A stretch of 64,000 bases of DNA from Paenibacillus sp. MAHUQ-63 (lineage in GTDB: Bacteria > Bacillota > Bacilli > Paenibacillales > NBRC-103111): the NCBI RefSeq assembly GCF_028765165.1, contig NZ_JARADB010000001.1, positions 1,674,001-1,738,000 of the forward strand, in the 5' to 3' direction. The notes under the pieces are model-generated. The model had not been told where the DNA came from. It worked only from the letters and a program-made list of their open reading frames with translations, and did not search any database. Below, in pieces: positions 34,980-44,911 of the stretch. Made by a program: the position numbers and the translations under genes. Numbering within the stretch: the first letter of the stretch is position 1; every line of letters starts with the position of its first letter.

Positions 34980-37097
34980 TTACTCGATCTCCGAATCCAG
35001 TTCCAAACGTGTATGTATATCCATGCGTTTATCGCGATCCACATCGATCAGCACCGTGTTGTAAGGCATCGAGGAGCGCTGGTCGAGCGTCAATAACGTC
35101 GGCTCAGATAAGTAAGTATTAATGCCCAGATACGTATGCATATCCGCGTACATCCACGGCTGCAGAACGATCAGCTTGCCTTCGGTGTAGGCCGGCTTCT
35201 GGTCCTCGATAATCTGCTCGATGGTGAGCCGCTGCGCGTCGGTGCGCACCACTTCCGGCTTCAGCATAACACAGAAACAATAGGGATTATCCCCATACAG
35301 CTGGGCAAAAAGCTGCCGCAGTTCCGAAGACTCCTGCATCTGTTTGAACTGAAAATACTCCAGCAAAAAGGGGTCCGTGCCTGTGTAAATCCGCAGCATT
35401 TGGATCAGCCCCTCGCGGGTGCCGCGCAATTGGTAAAGCACAGGAGCCATCTTAATCAGCTCCCGCAGCTTCTTCTCCCCCCACGCCTCATGGTCGGTGA
35501 TGGCCAGCCATCTGCCGAGCCACTCCAAGTACGTCCCGGACACCGCGTCCGGATCGAAACGAGCGGAGATATGGTCGATCTGGTCTTCCATATCATCGAA
35601 GAATGTGCTGTACATCGCGAGGAAGCGTTCCAAGAAAGGACTATGCTCCTCATCCTGCTGATAGATCGGCGGCAAATAAGCGATGAGCGATGTCCTCGGG
35701 TAGTAGACCCGCAGTTTACGAATGTATGGCGACTTTTGCTCGCTGCCGATGAGTTCCATTTTGAACCAGAGATAGCGTCCCTTGGCGTTCATGAGCAGCG
35801 CATCCTTCGGATTGAGGATCGGCTCCGACCAGAGATCGCGCGTAGCCCGCAGCTTCTCCCTCACGCTAATGTCCGGATCCGTCAAATAGCTTGTATAGTT
35901 TACGTAGTCCCCGTCAACCAACCCTTCGCTATCATCCGAGGTAAAATAGGAAAAGCGAACCTGCGTCTCCTCCGGGATGTCCGCTTCCAGCCTAATTTTG
36001 TGCCATTCCGTCTCCGTTTCGGTCGTATCCAGCTCGCTAGAGAAATAGACGGCCTCCGGCAGCTGCGTTCCTTCCAGCAGCATCGTGCGGCTGCGGAGGT
36101 CGAGCAGCGTGATTTGACCGCTCATCCGGTCAAACACATACAGCCTGTTCCGGCTGTCATGCATCAGCGTATCCGTACGTCCCCGGAAATTCGTCACTTT
36201 ATCGAAGAGCTCGCCATTCCCGCGGTATTTGAGAATAAAGCGCTCCGTTACCCCCTCCTGCTGGGCATATCCGCTGTCCCCTATATAGAGATTATGATTC
36301 GTATCAATGGAAATACCAGCATAACGCCCTTCCTGCTCCAACGGAAAGTGCAGCGGGTCCCGGCCGTCCTCATGAAAAACGGTAACCGTTCTGAGTTCTG
36401 CGTCCAGAAGAGCCAGTGTGCCGTCTGCGGCAGCGGTAAAATAACGCCCCTCCAGCGCAGCGGGTTCCACCGCTTCTTCCATTCGGAGCGAGTCATGCTC
36501 ATATACGCGAATGACTTCCCCTGCCGAGCTCCATTCCAGGACGCCGATCCTGCCGCCCTTGGGAATCACCGGACTTCCATTCATACCAACCTCAATATCC
36601 AAAGGAATTGTTACATAGAACGTAATCTTCGACCCCAGCTTCGCGTTCACCGTAAGTGGTAACAGTTCCAATCCTTGCCAGTCCCCCGCCGCCCACATCG
36701 TTTGACCGTTGGAGAGAGAGTAGACCGCCAGCCGTCTTTCCGATGCCCGGTCGCTGTCGGCTATCACGAGAAGATCGGACATGGAAGCCAGCTTCGCTTT
36801 GTTGCTGAACAGTCCATGGCCGTGACGGAACAACGATTCCAGATGGCGGCTCTGATCATCGTACACCCACACATTCGCAGCCTCGTCCAGCATGATCAGC
36901 TTCCTGCCGCCTCCGACCGTCATCTCGAAGACCGGATGAACGCCTTCGAGCTCGTCTGTGCGAACGATGCGATGAATACTGTATTTTTCCGTCTGCCGGA
37001 TCGAAAAGCCATTGGGCTGCATATGAATGTTAGCCTCATAGCCCTGTTCCCAGTCAAGCGGTTTATTTAATGAGAAAAACGTTTGCCCATCCTGCAT
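34980..37097 (-). CDS. Beta-propeller plus phage tail protein I fusion
   Basis: 705 residues in three parts. Residues 1-370 contain degenerate NHL/PQQ-like repeats, for example GISIDTNHNLYIGDSG and LMHDSRNRLYVFDRMSG. Residues 370-473 are a beta-sandwich-like bridge with WFKMELIGSEQKSPYIRKLRVYYPR. Residues 474-705 match the tail protein I type of baseplate protein: YLPPIYQQDEEHSPFLERFL, LEWLGRWLAI and LRGTREGLIQMLRIYTG. The C-terminal part should sit at the baseplate rim; the propeller may face outward and bind a partner. Ribosome site GAGGTGACG. Gap of about 120 bp to the upstream baseplate gene. Confidence 0.82.
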   Translation of the reverse strand: MQDGQTFFSLNKPLDWEQGYEANIHMQPNGFSIRQTEKYSIHRIVRTDELEGVHPVFEMTVGGGRKLIMLDEAANVWVYDDQSRHLESLFRHGHGLFSNKAKLASMSDLLVIADSDRASERRLAVYSLSNGQTMWAAGDWQGLELLPLTVNAKLGSKITFYVTIPLDIEVGMNGSPVIPKGGRIGVLEWSSAGEVIRVYEHDSLRMEEAVEPAALEGRYFTAAADGTLALLDAELRTVTVFHEDGRDPLHFPLEQEGRYAGISIDTNHNLYIGDSGYAQQEGVTERFILKYRGNGELFDKVTNFRGRTDTLMHDSRNRLYVFDRMSGQITLLDLRSRTMLLEGTQLPEAVYFSSELDTTETETEWHKIRLEADIPEETQVRFSYFTSDDSEGLVDGDYVNYTSYLTDPDISVREKLRATRDLWSEPILNPKDALLMNAKGRYLWFKMELIGSEQKSPYIRKLRVYYPRTSLIAYLPPIYQQDEEHSPFLERFLAMYSTFFDDMEDQIDHISARFDPDAVSGTYLEWLGRWLAITDHEAWGEKKLRELIKMAPVLYQLRGTREGLIQMLRIYTGTDPFLLEYFQFKQMQESSELRQLFAQLYGDNPYCFCVMLKPEVVRTDAQRLTIEQIIEDQKPAYTEGKLIVLQPWMYADMHTYLGINTYLSEPTLLTLDQRSSMPYNTVLIDVDRDKRMDIHTRLELDSEIE

Positions 37098-37216
37098 CGT
37101 TCGTCACCTCGCTTCTGATTTCTATGTAATACTTGCGCGTTCGACATGGCGGCCCATATGCCCCAGCACCCCCATGCTTGGCACTGAACCGCTCATCTGT
37201 TTGTTTGCCGAACTTG

Positions 37217-39466
37217 TTACAAATCGGCCTGACTGATCGTCTCCACCTCATGATTGCCGGAGTACACCAGCGCATAGGGCGGGATATGAATATCGCCGGC
37301 GCCGTCCTTATGAAAGCCTGTCCCTTCGGCGTCCAGCCACAGGTCCTGCACATAGACTACGCCTTTGATGCGGGAGATCACCCCGTAAATATCGCCTTTG
37401 AACACCGTTCGGCCAAAACGCCACCCTTCGGAGCCTTGGCCATGGTCCATCGGCTGAAGCAGCAGCCTAAGCTCTTGGATGATGCGGCGCTGTTCGCCTT
37501 TGTACTTGGGCTCCATCACCACGACGGCGTGTACGGTAATTTTGATGTATGCCGCCGGAATGACGTGGAGCTCCGTTGTCAAGAGCCGATGCCTGTCCAA
37601 GTGGCCTTTGATCGTCTGCAGGAAGCCTTGGCTCGCCTTCGGCTTATCGCTCTCGCTATAAGGCACGACCACAACGGTCATCTGCGCAGGAGCCTTGACC
37701 TTCGGGTAATCCCGCATGCCGGGCTTATACAGTGGAATCGCCTTCACCCGCGCCACGCGCAGCCCCGGCGTCGCCGAAGCGATCCGCTCATAATCCTCGC
37801 CGGTCACGGCCCGGGTCGGCGTGTCCAGCTCGCGCCGGACGCGCAGCTTCGCCTGCGTGAGCGTCTCCGCTTCCAGGCCGCCCCGCGCCGGAAACGGATT
37901 CGTCACGCTCACGCCGGGCTCCTCCGTGAAGCCGGTCACGAGACCGTCCTTCACGTTGCCCCGCTCGCCCCCGCCCGCTTGCAGCGCAATGAACCGAATG
38001 TTCGGTTCCACGGACTTGGGCGGGGTAAGCCCCGCTTCGTTATTGCCGAAGCGGATCGTGCCTGCGGCGGCGTCGTAGACGTAATGGCGGTCCGTGGACT
38101 TCGAATTGTCGAAGTCATCCACGGACTGCCAGTCGTCCCAGACGACGCTGTGTTCTCCGCGCGGCCGGTAGCCGACCTGCAGCAGCATGCTGCTGGGCTT
38201 GAACGTGCGGCCGCGCATGATCTCGAAGGTCTGCGCAGGCAGACCTTTGCTGCCCCCGACGTAACGGGCGTAATCGAACTCGGCCGTGTAGGCGATGAGC
38301 CGCACCCGCTGCGCGCCTTGCGGCGGGATACTGCCGTTCACCCCGTCGCCGAACCGCAGACGGGTCGTGCGCCGGACCGAATCCTGCAGCAGCAGGCAGA
38401 CGAGATCGTCCGGTCCGTAATCCTCCAGCTCGGCGACGATATGCCAATCGCGCCAGCGCCCTTGCTCATCCTGCACCTGCACGGTGTGCAGGCCGTTATA
38501 AGCAAGGTGCGTGCTGACCTCGAAGCTCTGATCCGGCTCGCCGGAAGAGTTGAACGCCGTCACCTCGCTGAGCGTCTCCTGCTGCGCCGCCTGCACGGCG
38601 TTCAGGCTTACCCGCTCGATCTTCGGCGACAGCTCATAGCCTTCTTCCTCCAGCGTGCAGCACACCCAGTACCGGCTGCGGTCATCCGCCGGATATAGAG
38701 CCATCGGCTTCATCTCGGAAGCGACGCGGAAACGCACTTCGCCGCTCTGCGACAGATGGACCGTGGTATCGCTGATCAGCTCGACGGGCAGCCAGCTCTC
38801 GCTCTGCCCATGCCGCCCCTCAGCGACTTGTCCCGCTCCCGCGAACGACCAGGCCACTTTGGCGGACGAAATGATCGGCGCCGCCTGGTTCATCCCATGA
38901 GTCAAGCTGACCGGATAGCGGTCATACAGCTTGAACGACAGAGAAATTTCCGTCTCTGCCGGCAGCGGCCGGTCGAAGCCCAAATACAGATGCGCCCCTT
39001 TGCCCGCTTCGGGCCCGAAAGCATAATAAGCGATTCTCGCATGGTTATTCGAGGAATAATCGGCGGCAGCGGTCTCCGTGCGCACCAGCACCTTCTCCAG
39101 CGCAGCGGGCACAAGCTGCACCGTGCGCAGCGTCTCGAAGCGCTGATCCATCGCTTGCAGCGGCGTGCCCTTAGGGAGCACAAGAAGCTGCTCCACCCCG
39201 GCGAAAGCTACGTCGCAAACGGCCGATACCGCCTCTCGCGGACGAATGCCGAGCAGCTTCAGGAACTTCCGCTCGTTGCGCTCCGTAATCCGGTTCAAGT
39301 AATACTGCTGCATCTCGGTCATCCATGACATCAACTCCAGCAGCGTAATGCCCGGGTCATGCTCGTTCTCATCGGTCCATTCCGGATATAACTTCGGAAT
39401 CGACTTCCGCGCCTCCATCACCATCTGCTCAAACATCCGGTCATCCAAATTTGGAATTGGCAGCAC
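37217..39466 (-). CDS. Baseplate J-like protein, Afp12-type
   Basis: 749 residues. The N-terminus LDDRMFEQMVMEARKSIPKLYPEWTDENEHDPGITLLELMSWMTEMQQYYLNRIT-type region is the signature of putative baseplate assembly proteins in eCIS and related tails. The C-terminal half has the gpJ-like PTRAVTGEDYERIASATPGLRVARVKAIPLY segment. It should form the wedge of the baseplate together with the longer J-like protein encoded upstream. Start GTG with GGGAGGTGA six bases away. Conserved Asn-Glu-His-Asp-Pro-Gly is intact. Confidence 0.87.
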   Translation of the reverse strand: MLPIPNLDDRMFEQMVMEARKSIPKLYPEWTDENEHDPGITLLELMSWMTEMQQYYLNRITERNERKFLKLLGIRPREAVSAVCDVAFAGVEQLLVLPKGTPLQAMDQRFETLRTVQLVPAALEKVLVRTETAAADYSSNNHARIAYYAFGPEAGKGAHLYLGFDRPLPAETEISLSFKLYDRYPVSLTHGMNQAAPIISSAKVAWSFAGAGQVAEGRHGQSESWLPVELISDTTVHLSQSGEVRFRVASEMKPMALYPADDRSRYWVCCTLEEEGYELSPKIERVSLNAVQAAQQETLSEVTAFNSSGEPDQSFEVSTHLAYNGLHTVQVQDEQGRWRDWHIVAELEDYGPDDLVCLLLQDSVRRTTRLRFGDGVNGSIPPQGAQRVRLIAYTAEFDYARYVGGSKGLPAQTFEIMRGRTFKPSSMLLQVGYRPRGEHSVVWDDWQSVDDFDNSKSTDRHYVYDAAAGTIRFGNNEAGLTPPKSVEPNIRFIALQAGGGERGNVKDGLVTGFTEEPGVSVTNPFPARGGLEAETLTQAKLRVRRELDTPTRAVTGEDYERIASATPGLRVARVKAIPLYKPGMRDYPKVKAPAQMTVVVVPYSESDKPKASQGFLQTIKGHLDRHRLLTTELHVIPAAYIKITVHAVVVMEPKYKGEQRRIIQELRLLLQPMDHGQGSEGWRFGRTVFKGDIYGVISRIKGVVYVQDLWLDAEGTGFHKDGAGDIHIPPYALVYSGNHEVETISQADL

Positions 39467-39546
39467 TTGTGCTCACCTCCCCTGATTACTTAGTCTCTTC
39501 GTCTCCATGCGTTCCGCCGCCAACACCGCCAACGCCCACGCCAACA

Positions 39547-42500
39547 CTACAAAGCATTCACAACCACTTTGTGCTTACCGCTGACGATAATGCCGTGCGG
39601 GAGCGCCGGAAGGCGGTTCACATCCAGCTCGGTACGCTCTCCGTCCTCCAGCTTATAAACGGTCATGTACAGCTTCTCGACATGACTGATCGCTCGAATC
39701 GTCTTCAGCAGTGCATAGAAGACGGACGGATGAATCTGCTGACCGATCGCCCAGCCCTTCCCGTCGAAATTGCCGGTAAGCGGATCGAGGAAGCGCGTCA
39801 GCTTCTCCATCGCCTGAATTTCCGTCGCGACGACGGCGTCCATCCCTTCAACGGCCACGATGGCCGATACGGAAATCTCCATATAAACCGGCTCGATCAC
39901 TTGAAGCCGTTCGGGGAAAGCCACGAGACTCGAAGCCCGCTCAATGATATACCTTTCGACTTGCTTCTTCAGCTCCGGGAAGGCAGAGCTTCCCTGCTGG
40001 CCTTCCTTCGGCAGCACGACGAGCGTCATGGCGCCGATTTCCTTCTGCATATAGGCGTTCCGGTTCGCGATACAACTCACTTTGGCAATGTTCGGGTACG
40101 CTTCGCGCGCCAGCCATTCGTAATCTTTGGCCGAGACCGCACGGTCGCGGTGTTTCAGCATCTCCGGCCCGCGCTGCAAGGCTGACTCCAGCTTCTCAGC
40201 CGCACAGCCGCCTGAAGCCGGCTCCGGATTGTAGACCTCGCCGACGAAAGCGATGGAATCCTGCATCTGGTTAATCTCCCGGGCGCCGACATTGCCGACT
40301 TGGCCCGATGTGACCTGATAGGTGACCTTCAGCTGCTCCAAACCGCCCTTGGGCGGGTGCATGCCATGCACCCCGTCACCCACGCGAATGCGGCCGAAGG
40401 TCCGGTCAATCCTATAATGCCGGTCCCGGCTGCCGGAATCCGCCATTTGCCGAACCGGTGTCCAGCGCACCCAGACCTGCAGCAAATTCCCCTCGGAGTC
40501 GCGGGATATATCCATAAGCGGCATGCCGCTGCGTTCGGACTCGGCGATTTCCTCTTCCGTCACGAACTCCGTCTCATCCACCCATACTTCCTCGCTTACG
40601 ATCCCGGTGCGGCTGAGCTGGTACTCCGTCTCATCCAGTCCCTTCGCCTCGGGAACTTCCCCGGTAATCGTCTCCTGCTGGAGCACCTGTACGGTGTTCA
40701 TATAGAGTCCGCGTACCGTCGGAATCAGGATGCGCCCTTCGCTATCATCGTATTTATCGTCCCGATTCACAGCGCGAATCCAGTATCCGTCGCTGCCGAA
40801 CAAAGCTTCGCCGGCAAAATCCGAAGGTCCTACGAACTGCACCGTTCCGCTCTGCGTCATCCCGTTCGTTCCGTCGATAACTTTGAGGGCGACCCATTCG
40901 GAAGGCTGTCCAGGCATCAAGCCCGACCGCAAATACTCCCATTCCAGCATAGGCAAATCCTGCTCTGCAAACCGCTGCTGCTTCACCGAGACGTATAGGG
41001 AAATCGGTCCTTTCACAGGAGCCGTGTTGAAACACAGATGCAGAGCAGGATGTCTGCCCTCCAGCGGTTGGAACGGCTCGAACCCGCCATCCAACTGCCT
41101 GCTGTGTCTCGTCCGGTCTTCGAACACGGTGTTGTTCAGTGCCAAGCAGCGCTCTGCGGGATACAGCCGGTCGTCATACCGGTATGTCATGGAGACGTCA
41201 TCCATCCACGGGGATAAATATACCGCTTGCGCAACGTAGGCATTCTCAATATGCAGAACCCGCGCCCGTATCCAGAAGTTCTCATTACCGTTCACGTAGG
41301 TGGACTCCAAATCTTGCGGACAGCGGAATTGAATCTCCTTGCGCACCTTCTCCTGCTGCGGGTAGTAAAACAACTTCTCCGCTTCCTTGCCTACTTCAAG
41401 CCGCACCCAAGTCGCTCCGTTCCAATATTCCCAGACAACTTGCAGAACGGTCACGTGGACAACAGGCGGCTTATCGAACTTGGACTTCTTCATGACCAGC
41501 TTCCAATCGATATTTTCCGTAAGGTCCGGTCCGAAACGGTTCTCAATCGCCCGAAGTCCGAAGCTGAGCTGAATATCGCCGTCCCTCTTCGTGAATACTT
41601 CCTTGCTTCCGATGTAAAAGGAGCCGTACAGTGCGAACTGATCGCCAAACGGATAAAATCCGCCCGGATCAGCAGCAATGTCGTTATAGAACATGAGATC
41701 CGGTTGAATGCCGCCGGCATCGAGCGCGTCTTCATAATCCGTTTTGAACGAAATATGGTCCATGGACAAGCGGCTGTCCGCCAGCGTCTTCCCGCCGGTC
41801 AGCAGCGGTTTCAGACGGCACTGAATCCAGTGCCCTTCGACTCCGTTGACTTCGCTCGCGACAAGTTCGCCGTCACGCGACTTCGACAAAATCACTTTGT
41901 TGCCTTTGGCCTCGACCCGGTCAAACGGCACCCATCCTTCTGCCGTGGCATACAACCACTCCGTCAGCGTGCCATCCGCCAATTGGCTGGACATCGCCAG
42001 CTCGTCGAAGCGCCTCTTGGAATTGCGGAATTCGATTTCGATACGCGCGGTGCTGAATAAGGTGAAGAGAGCGCTGTGCTCCAGAAATAGGGCATGCTCC
42101 TGCAAATTATCGCCTTGCAACCGGAATAACGTCGTCGGAGAAGCCAAGCCCTGTCTGGACGCCGCCAGGAAATCTTCGGAAACGCGAACGATCTTATCCT
42201 GTTTACGGCTTGTCACATACGCATCCGTTAGTTGAGCAGGTGTCAGCAATACGCTGCGCGCCGTTTCGTACAAAATATTGCCGTCCTCGCTGGAGGCCGC
42301 CACCTGTGTCCCTGCGGAGATAAACACCGATTCCTTCGTGCCCTCATTGAGCGCAAAAGTCAAGTACCCGGTTGCCGGACGCGCCGGGAGCAGGGTGACG
42401 TCGAACATGTTGAGGAACGCAATGAGATTTTTCGTCGGCACCCGGTTCAACCGCTTGATGTTGTCATGAAACATATCCGCGAACATCAGGAACAAAGCCG

Positions 42501-42618
42501 ATCCCGGATCGGGATTCTCCGGCGTAAACCGCCATTCCGGCGTGTAATAAGGCGCCATTTCCTTCATTTGCGCTATGAGATCGGGGATTTCTCTCGGATC
42601 AATTTTGGGAGGCTGCAT
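39547..42618 (-). CDS. Baseplate J-like protein, Afp11-type, 1023 aa
   Basis: 1023 residues from ATG 42618, chosen because GAGGAGGTGG lies nine bases upstream; the frame extends to 42645. N-terminal IPDLIAQMKEMAPYYTPEWRFTPENPDPGSALFLMFADMFHDNIKRLNRVP-type segment, a long beta-rich middle, and a C-terminal gpJ-like region with AVSAKDYEWLAREAYPNIAKVSCIANR. It is the larger baseplate wedge protein, paralogous to the 749-residue one downstream; both contain DPG followed by a long helix near the N-terminus. Gap of 80 bp to the next gene. Confidence 0.87.
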   Translation of the reverse strand: MQPPKIDPREIPDLIAQMKEMAPYYTPEWRFTPENPDPGSALFLMFADMFHDNIKRLNRVPTKNLIAFLNMFDVTLLPARPATGYLTFALNEGTKESVFISAGTQVAASSEDGNILYETARSVLLTPAQLTDAYVTSRKQDKIVRVSEDFLAASRQGLASPTTLFRLQGDNLQEHALFLEHSALFTLFSTARIEIEFRNSKRRFDELAMSSQLADGTLTEWLYATAEGWVPFDRVEAKGNKVILSKSRDGELVASEVNGVEGHWIQCRLKPLLTGGKTLADSRLSMDHISFKTDYEDALDAGGIQPDLMFYNDIAADPGGFYPFGDQFALYGSFYIGSKEVFTKRDGDIQLSFGLRAIENRFGPDLTENIDWKLVMKKSKFDKPPVVHVTVLQVVWEYWNGATWVRLEVGKEAEKLFYYPQQEKVRKEIQFRCPQDLESTYVNGNENFWIRARVLHIENAYVAQAVYLSPWMDDVSMTYRYDDRLYPAERCLALNNTVFEDRTRHSRQLDGGFEPFQPLEGRHPALHLCFNTAPVKGPISLYVSVKQQRFAEQDLPMLEWEYLRSGLMPGQPSEWVALKVIDGTNGMTQSGTVQFVGPSDFAGEALFGSDGYWIRAVNRDDKYDDSEGRILIPTVRGLYMNTVQVLQQETITGEVPEAKGLDETEYQLSRTGIVSEEVWVDETEFVTEEEIAESERSGMPLMDISRDSEGNLLQVWVRWTPVRQMADSGSRDRHYRIDRTFGRIRVGDGVHGMHPPKGGLEQLKVTYQVTSGQVGNVGAREINQMQDSIAFVGEVYNPEPASGGCAAEKLESALQRGPEMLKHRDRAVSAKDYEWLAREAYPNIAKVSCIANRNAYMQKEIGAMTLVVLPKEGQQGSSAFPELKKQVERYIIERASSLVAFPERLQVIEPVYMEISVSAIVAVEGMDAVVATEIQAMEKLTRFLDPLTGNFDGKGWAIGQQIHPSVFYALLKTIRAISHVEKLYMTVYKLEDGERTELDVNRLPALPHGIIVSGKHKVVVNAL

Positions 42619-42671
42619 CGCTCGATTCCACCTCCTCTCTTGCACGTATCGTCATCGTTTCCGCTGCCTTT

Positions 42672-43073
42672 CTACTTGGAGCCTTCATATAAATAAAAAG
42701 GATATACCTGATTAAATAAATTGTTCGTTGTCCGCACGAGATAAGAGATGCGAATCATCACTTTCCCCGGGTCGTCCGCTTCCGGTATGGCTTTCACATC
42801 GACTTCGTGTACCCGGGGCTCCCAGTTGCGGATCGCTTCTTGGATATTGCTTTCGAGCAGGTGCAAGGACGTATCGTCCGTTAAGCCAAAAATAAATTCC
42901 TGCACGCCGCAGCCGAAGCCCGGACGCATGACCCTCTCGCCCTGTGTCGTGCCCAGAATCACGCGGATCGCTTCGGCGATGTCTTCTTCATACTCGGACA
43001 TCCGAATTCGCCCTGTCGCAGGATCGACCTGAATAGGGAATTTCCAGCCTCGTCCCAAAAATGCTTCCGACAC
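42672..43073 (-). CDS. Baseplate protein gp25 / Afp9-like
   Basis: 133 residues of the GPW/gp25 family: FLGRGWKFPIQVDPATGRI, then EEDIAEAIRVILGTTQGERVMRPGFGCGVQEFIFGL, which contains the EPR-like core that nucleates sheath assembly (RVMRPGFG). It connects baseplate and sheath. Start GTG with GGGAGCG upstream, 18 bp after the spike gene. Length is standard for the family. Confidence 0.92.
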   Translation of the reverse strand: MSEAFLGRGWKFPIQVDPATGRIRMSEYEEDIAEAIRVILGTTQGERVMRPGFGCGVQEFIFGLTDDTSLHLLESNIQEAIRNWEPRVHEVDVKAIPEADDPGKVMIRISYLVRTTNNLFNQVYPFYLYEGSK

Positions 43074-43091
43074 CCTGCCACGCTCCCAACG

Positions 43092-43817
43092 TTAATTAAT
43101 TTTGACCATGCTGCCTTTGATATTGATCATGCCGTCCGACTTGATATCCAGCATAGCCCCCGCTTTGAGCGCCATGTTGGCTGAAGCCTCGATGTTAATC
43201 ATCGTCGATTTAATTTTAATCTCTTTCGTACTCTCGATTCCGATGTCCCCTTTGGCATTCAGGGTGATCTTGGACGTTTGGCTGACGATCGAGATTTCGT
43301 TCGCCGACCCGCCTTTGATCATAATTTTGTTGTTGCCGCTTTGGTCGGCGATCGAGATGCTGTCGTCTTTATCTTTCAGCTCAATGATTTGGCCCTTCTT
43401 GGTCTTAATGGTAATGCTCTCGTCACCGCTCTTGTCATTGAACGAAAGCTCATGACCGGAGCGTGATTTGATCATCCGCAAATCGTTCTTGTCGGCCGGA
43501 GCCGGCGGCTTATTCTTCGGATTCCACAGCATGCCGATAACGAAAGGCTGCCGCAGCTCCCCCAAATGGAAGGCAACCAACACCTCATCGTTCACTTCAG
43601 GTATGAACAGGCTGCCCATATCCTTGCCGCCCATCATGGTCGCGATGCGAACCCAATCCGTCTCCGTCTCGGTTTCCTGCAGCGGCAGCTTGAGCTTCAC
43701 GCGCCCCAGCTTGTCGGGATCGTTGTTGTTGCTGACCACGCCGACCATCACACCGCCGATTTTCTGCGAATCAAAATTCGTGACACCGCCTAGAGTAACA
43801 TCGGGAAGTTTGAACAT
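43092..43817 (-). CDS. Spike protein, gpV/VgrG C-terminal type
   Basis: 241 residues. An N-terminal OB-fold of phage baseplate assembly protein V (VGVVSNNNDPDKLGRVKLKLPLQ through FIPEVNDEVLVAFHLGELRQPFVIGMLWN) is followed by a repetitive beta-helix with short strands (ITIKTKKGQIIELKD, IGIESTKEIKIKSTMINIEA). This forms the trimeric puncturing needle. It begins in a TAATG overlap with the upstream gpD-like gene; in Afp8/VgrG the two halves are fused, here they are split. No PAAR tip gene follows. Confidence 0.9.
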   Translation of the reverse strand: MFKLPDVTLGGVTNFDSQKIGGVMVGVVSNNNDPDKLGRVKLKLPLQETETETDWVRIATMMGGKDMGSLFIPEVNDEVLVAFHLGELRQPFVIGMLWNPKNKPPAPADKNDLRMIKSRSGHELSFNDKSGDESITIKTKKGQIIELKDKDDSISIADQSGNNKIMIKGGSANEISIVSQTSKITLNAKGDIGIESTKEIKIKSTMINIEASANMALKAGAMLDIKSDGMINIKGSMVKIN

Positions 43818-44908
43818 TATACCGCGTTCCCTCCTAACTGAAAGCGCGTTGTGTAGCCGCCGTCGTCCATCAGATGCGTAGCTCCCGTAATATAGTAAGG
43901 CTGATTGAACTTCTCACCTATGCCGTCCAGCTTCAGGTAGCGTCCCGCCCGTATTTCCGGTATGCCGATGCACTCTCCCGTCCCGCTGACCAGCTTCATG
44001 GCATGTCTGCCCAGGATCGCCGTGGCGTAAGTTTTGGCTTCTTCTACGGAAGTTACGTTGGTGTACACATGTTCCAGGAAATCGCCTTTGGCAGCGAGAA
44101 TATCTTTCCCGGTCTTGGCATTCCCGCCAAGCTTCGTAATGGCCGCCGACTCGCCTTCAATCACCTTGAGTTCCTTATTGTCCCAGGCGCGTACCTTGAC
44201 ACCGGTAATCTGTTCAGCCAGATTCATATCGATCGACAGGCTGCGCAGCGTTTTGCCCATCTCGAGCGTCATGACCGGATTCATTTCGGTGAGCGGCTTG
44301 CGGAAATACAAATGCTTGCCGACTACGAAGAAATCGTAATTCATAAGATTGGCCATATTTTGAATGAAATGATAGTCGTTAATCTGGCTCTGCGAAATCG
44401 TCGGGTAGACCGTCGTCGTCGCATCCACATGCACTTGCGCGCCGTATGTTTTGGCAATTTCCTGGACGATATCGCTATATTTCTTTTGGTTCCACGAACG
44501 GGATTTCGTGCCCTTCATCATCAAGAACGACAGATCCATCCCTCGCACAATGATACCGGGAGCGCCATCCTCGGGGAAATCGACGACGACCGACGTGATG
44601 AAGCCTGTGAACACCGGTGTAAACTTGTCAACGTAGCCAAGGCTGATATCGATCGGTTTGCCGAGTGTGAACTCGTTCAACCACTGGAACTCGTTCTTCG
44701 TGACATCATAGGCGTTCGACACCCGAAATGCGAAGGAATCCGCCGTTCCGTCGATCGACGTTTCTACGCGAAGCGTCGAGATTGCGATATTGTCGGAAAT
44801 TTTCGTTCCGTCCACGGTAATCACATAGCCCGGCGCGAAAAACTCTTTATATTTTTTGGCCAAATCATCATAAGTAGAGGAGCTGGATTCTAGGCTTAAA
44901 CTTGGCAT
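43817..44908 (-). CDS. Late control protein gpD-like hub protein
   Basis: 363 residues, phage late control D/gp27-like, forming the trimeric hub under the spike and tube. Visible features: PGYVITVDGTKI, GKPIDISLGYVDKFTPVFTGFITSVVVDFPEDGAPGIIVRGMDLSFLMMK-type core and LGRHAMKLVSGTGECIGIPEIRAGRYLKLDGIG near the end. It overlaps the spike gene by one base (TAATG), so the two are probably made in fixed ratio. Ribosome site lies within the preceding LysM gene end. Confidence 0.9.
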   Translation of the reverse strand: MPSLSLESSSSTYDDLAKKYKEFFAPGYVITVDGTKISDNIAISTLRVETSIDGTADSFAFRVSNAYDVTKNEFQWLNEFTLGKPIDISLGYVDKFTPVFTGFITSVVVDFPEDGAPGIIVRGMDLSFLMMKGTKSRSWNQKKYSDIVQEIAKTYGAQVHVDATTTVYPTISQSQINDYHFIQNMANLMNYDFFVVGKHLYFRKPLTEMNPVMTLEMGKTLRSLSIDMNLAEQITGVKVRAWDNKELKVIEGESAAITKLGGNAKTGKDILAAKGDFLEHVYTNVTSVEEAKTYATAILGRHAMKLVSGTGECIGIPEIRAGRYLKLDGIGEKFNQPYYITGATHLMDDGGYTTRFQLGGNAV

Positions 44909-44911
44909 ACA

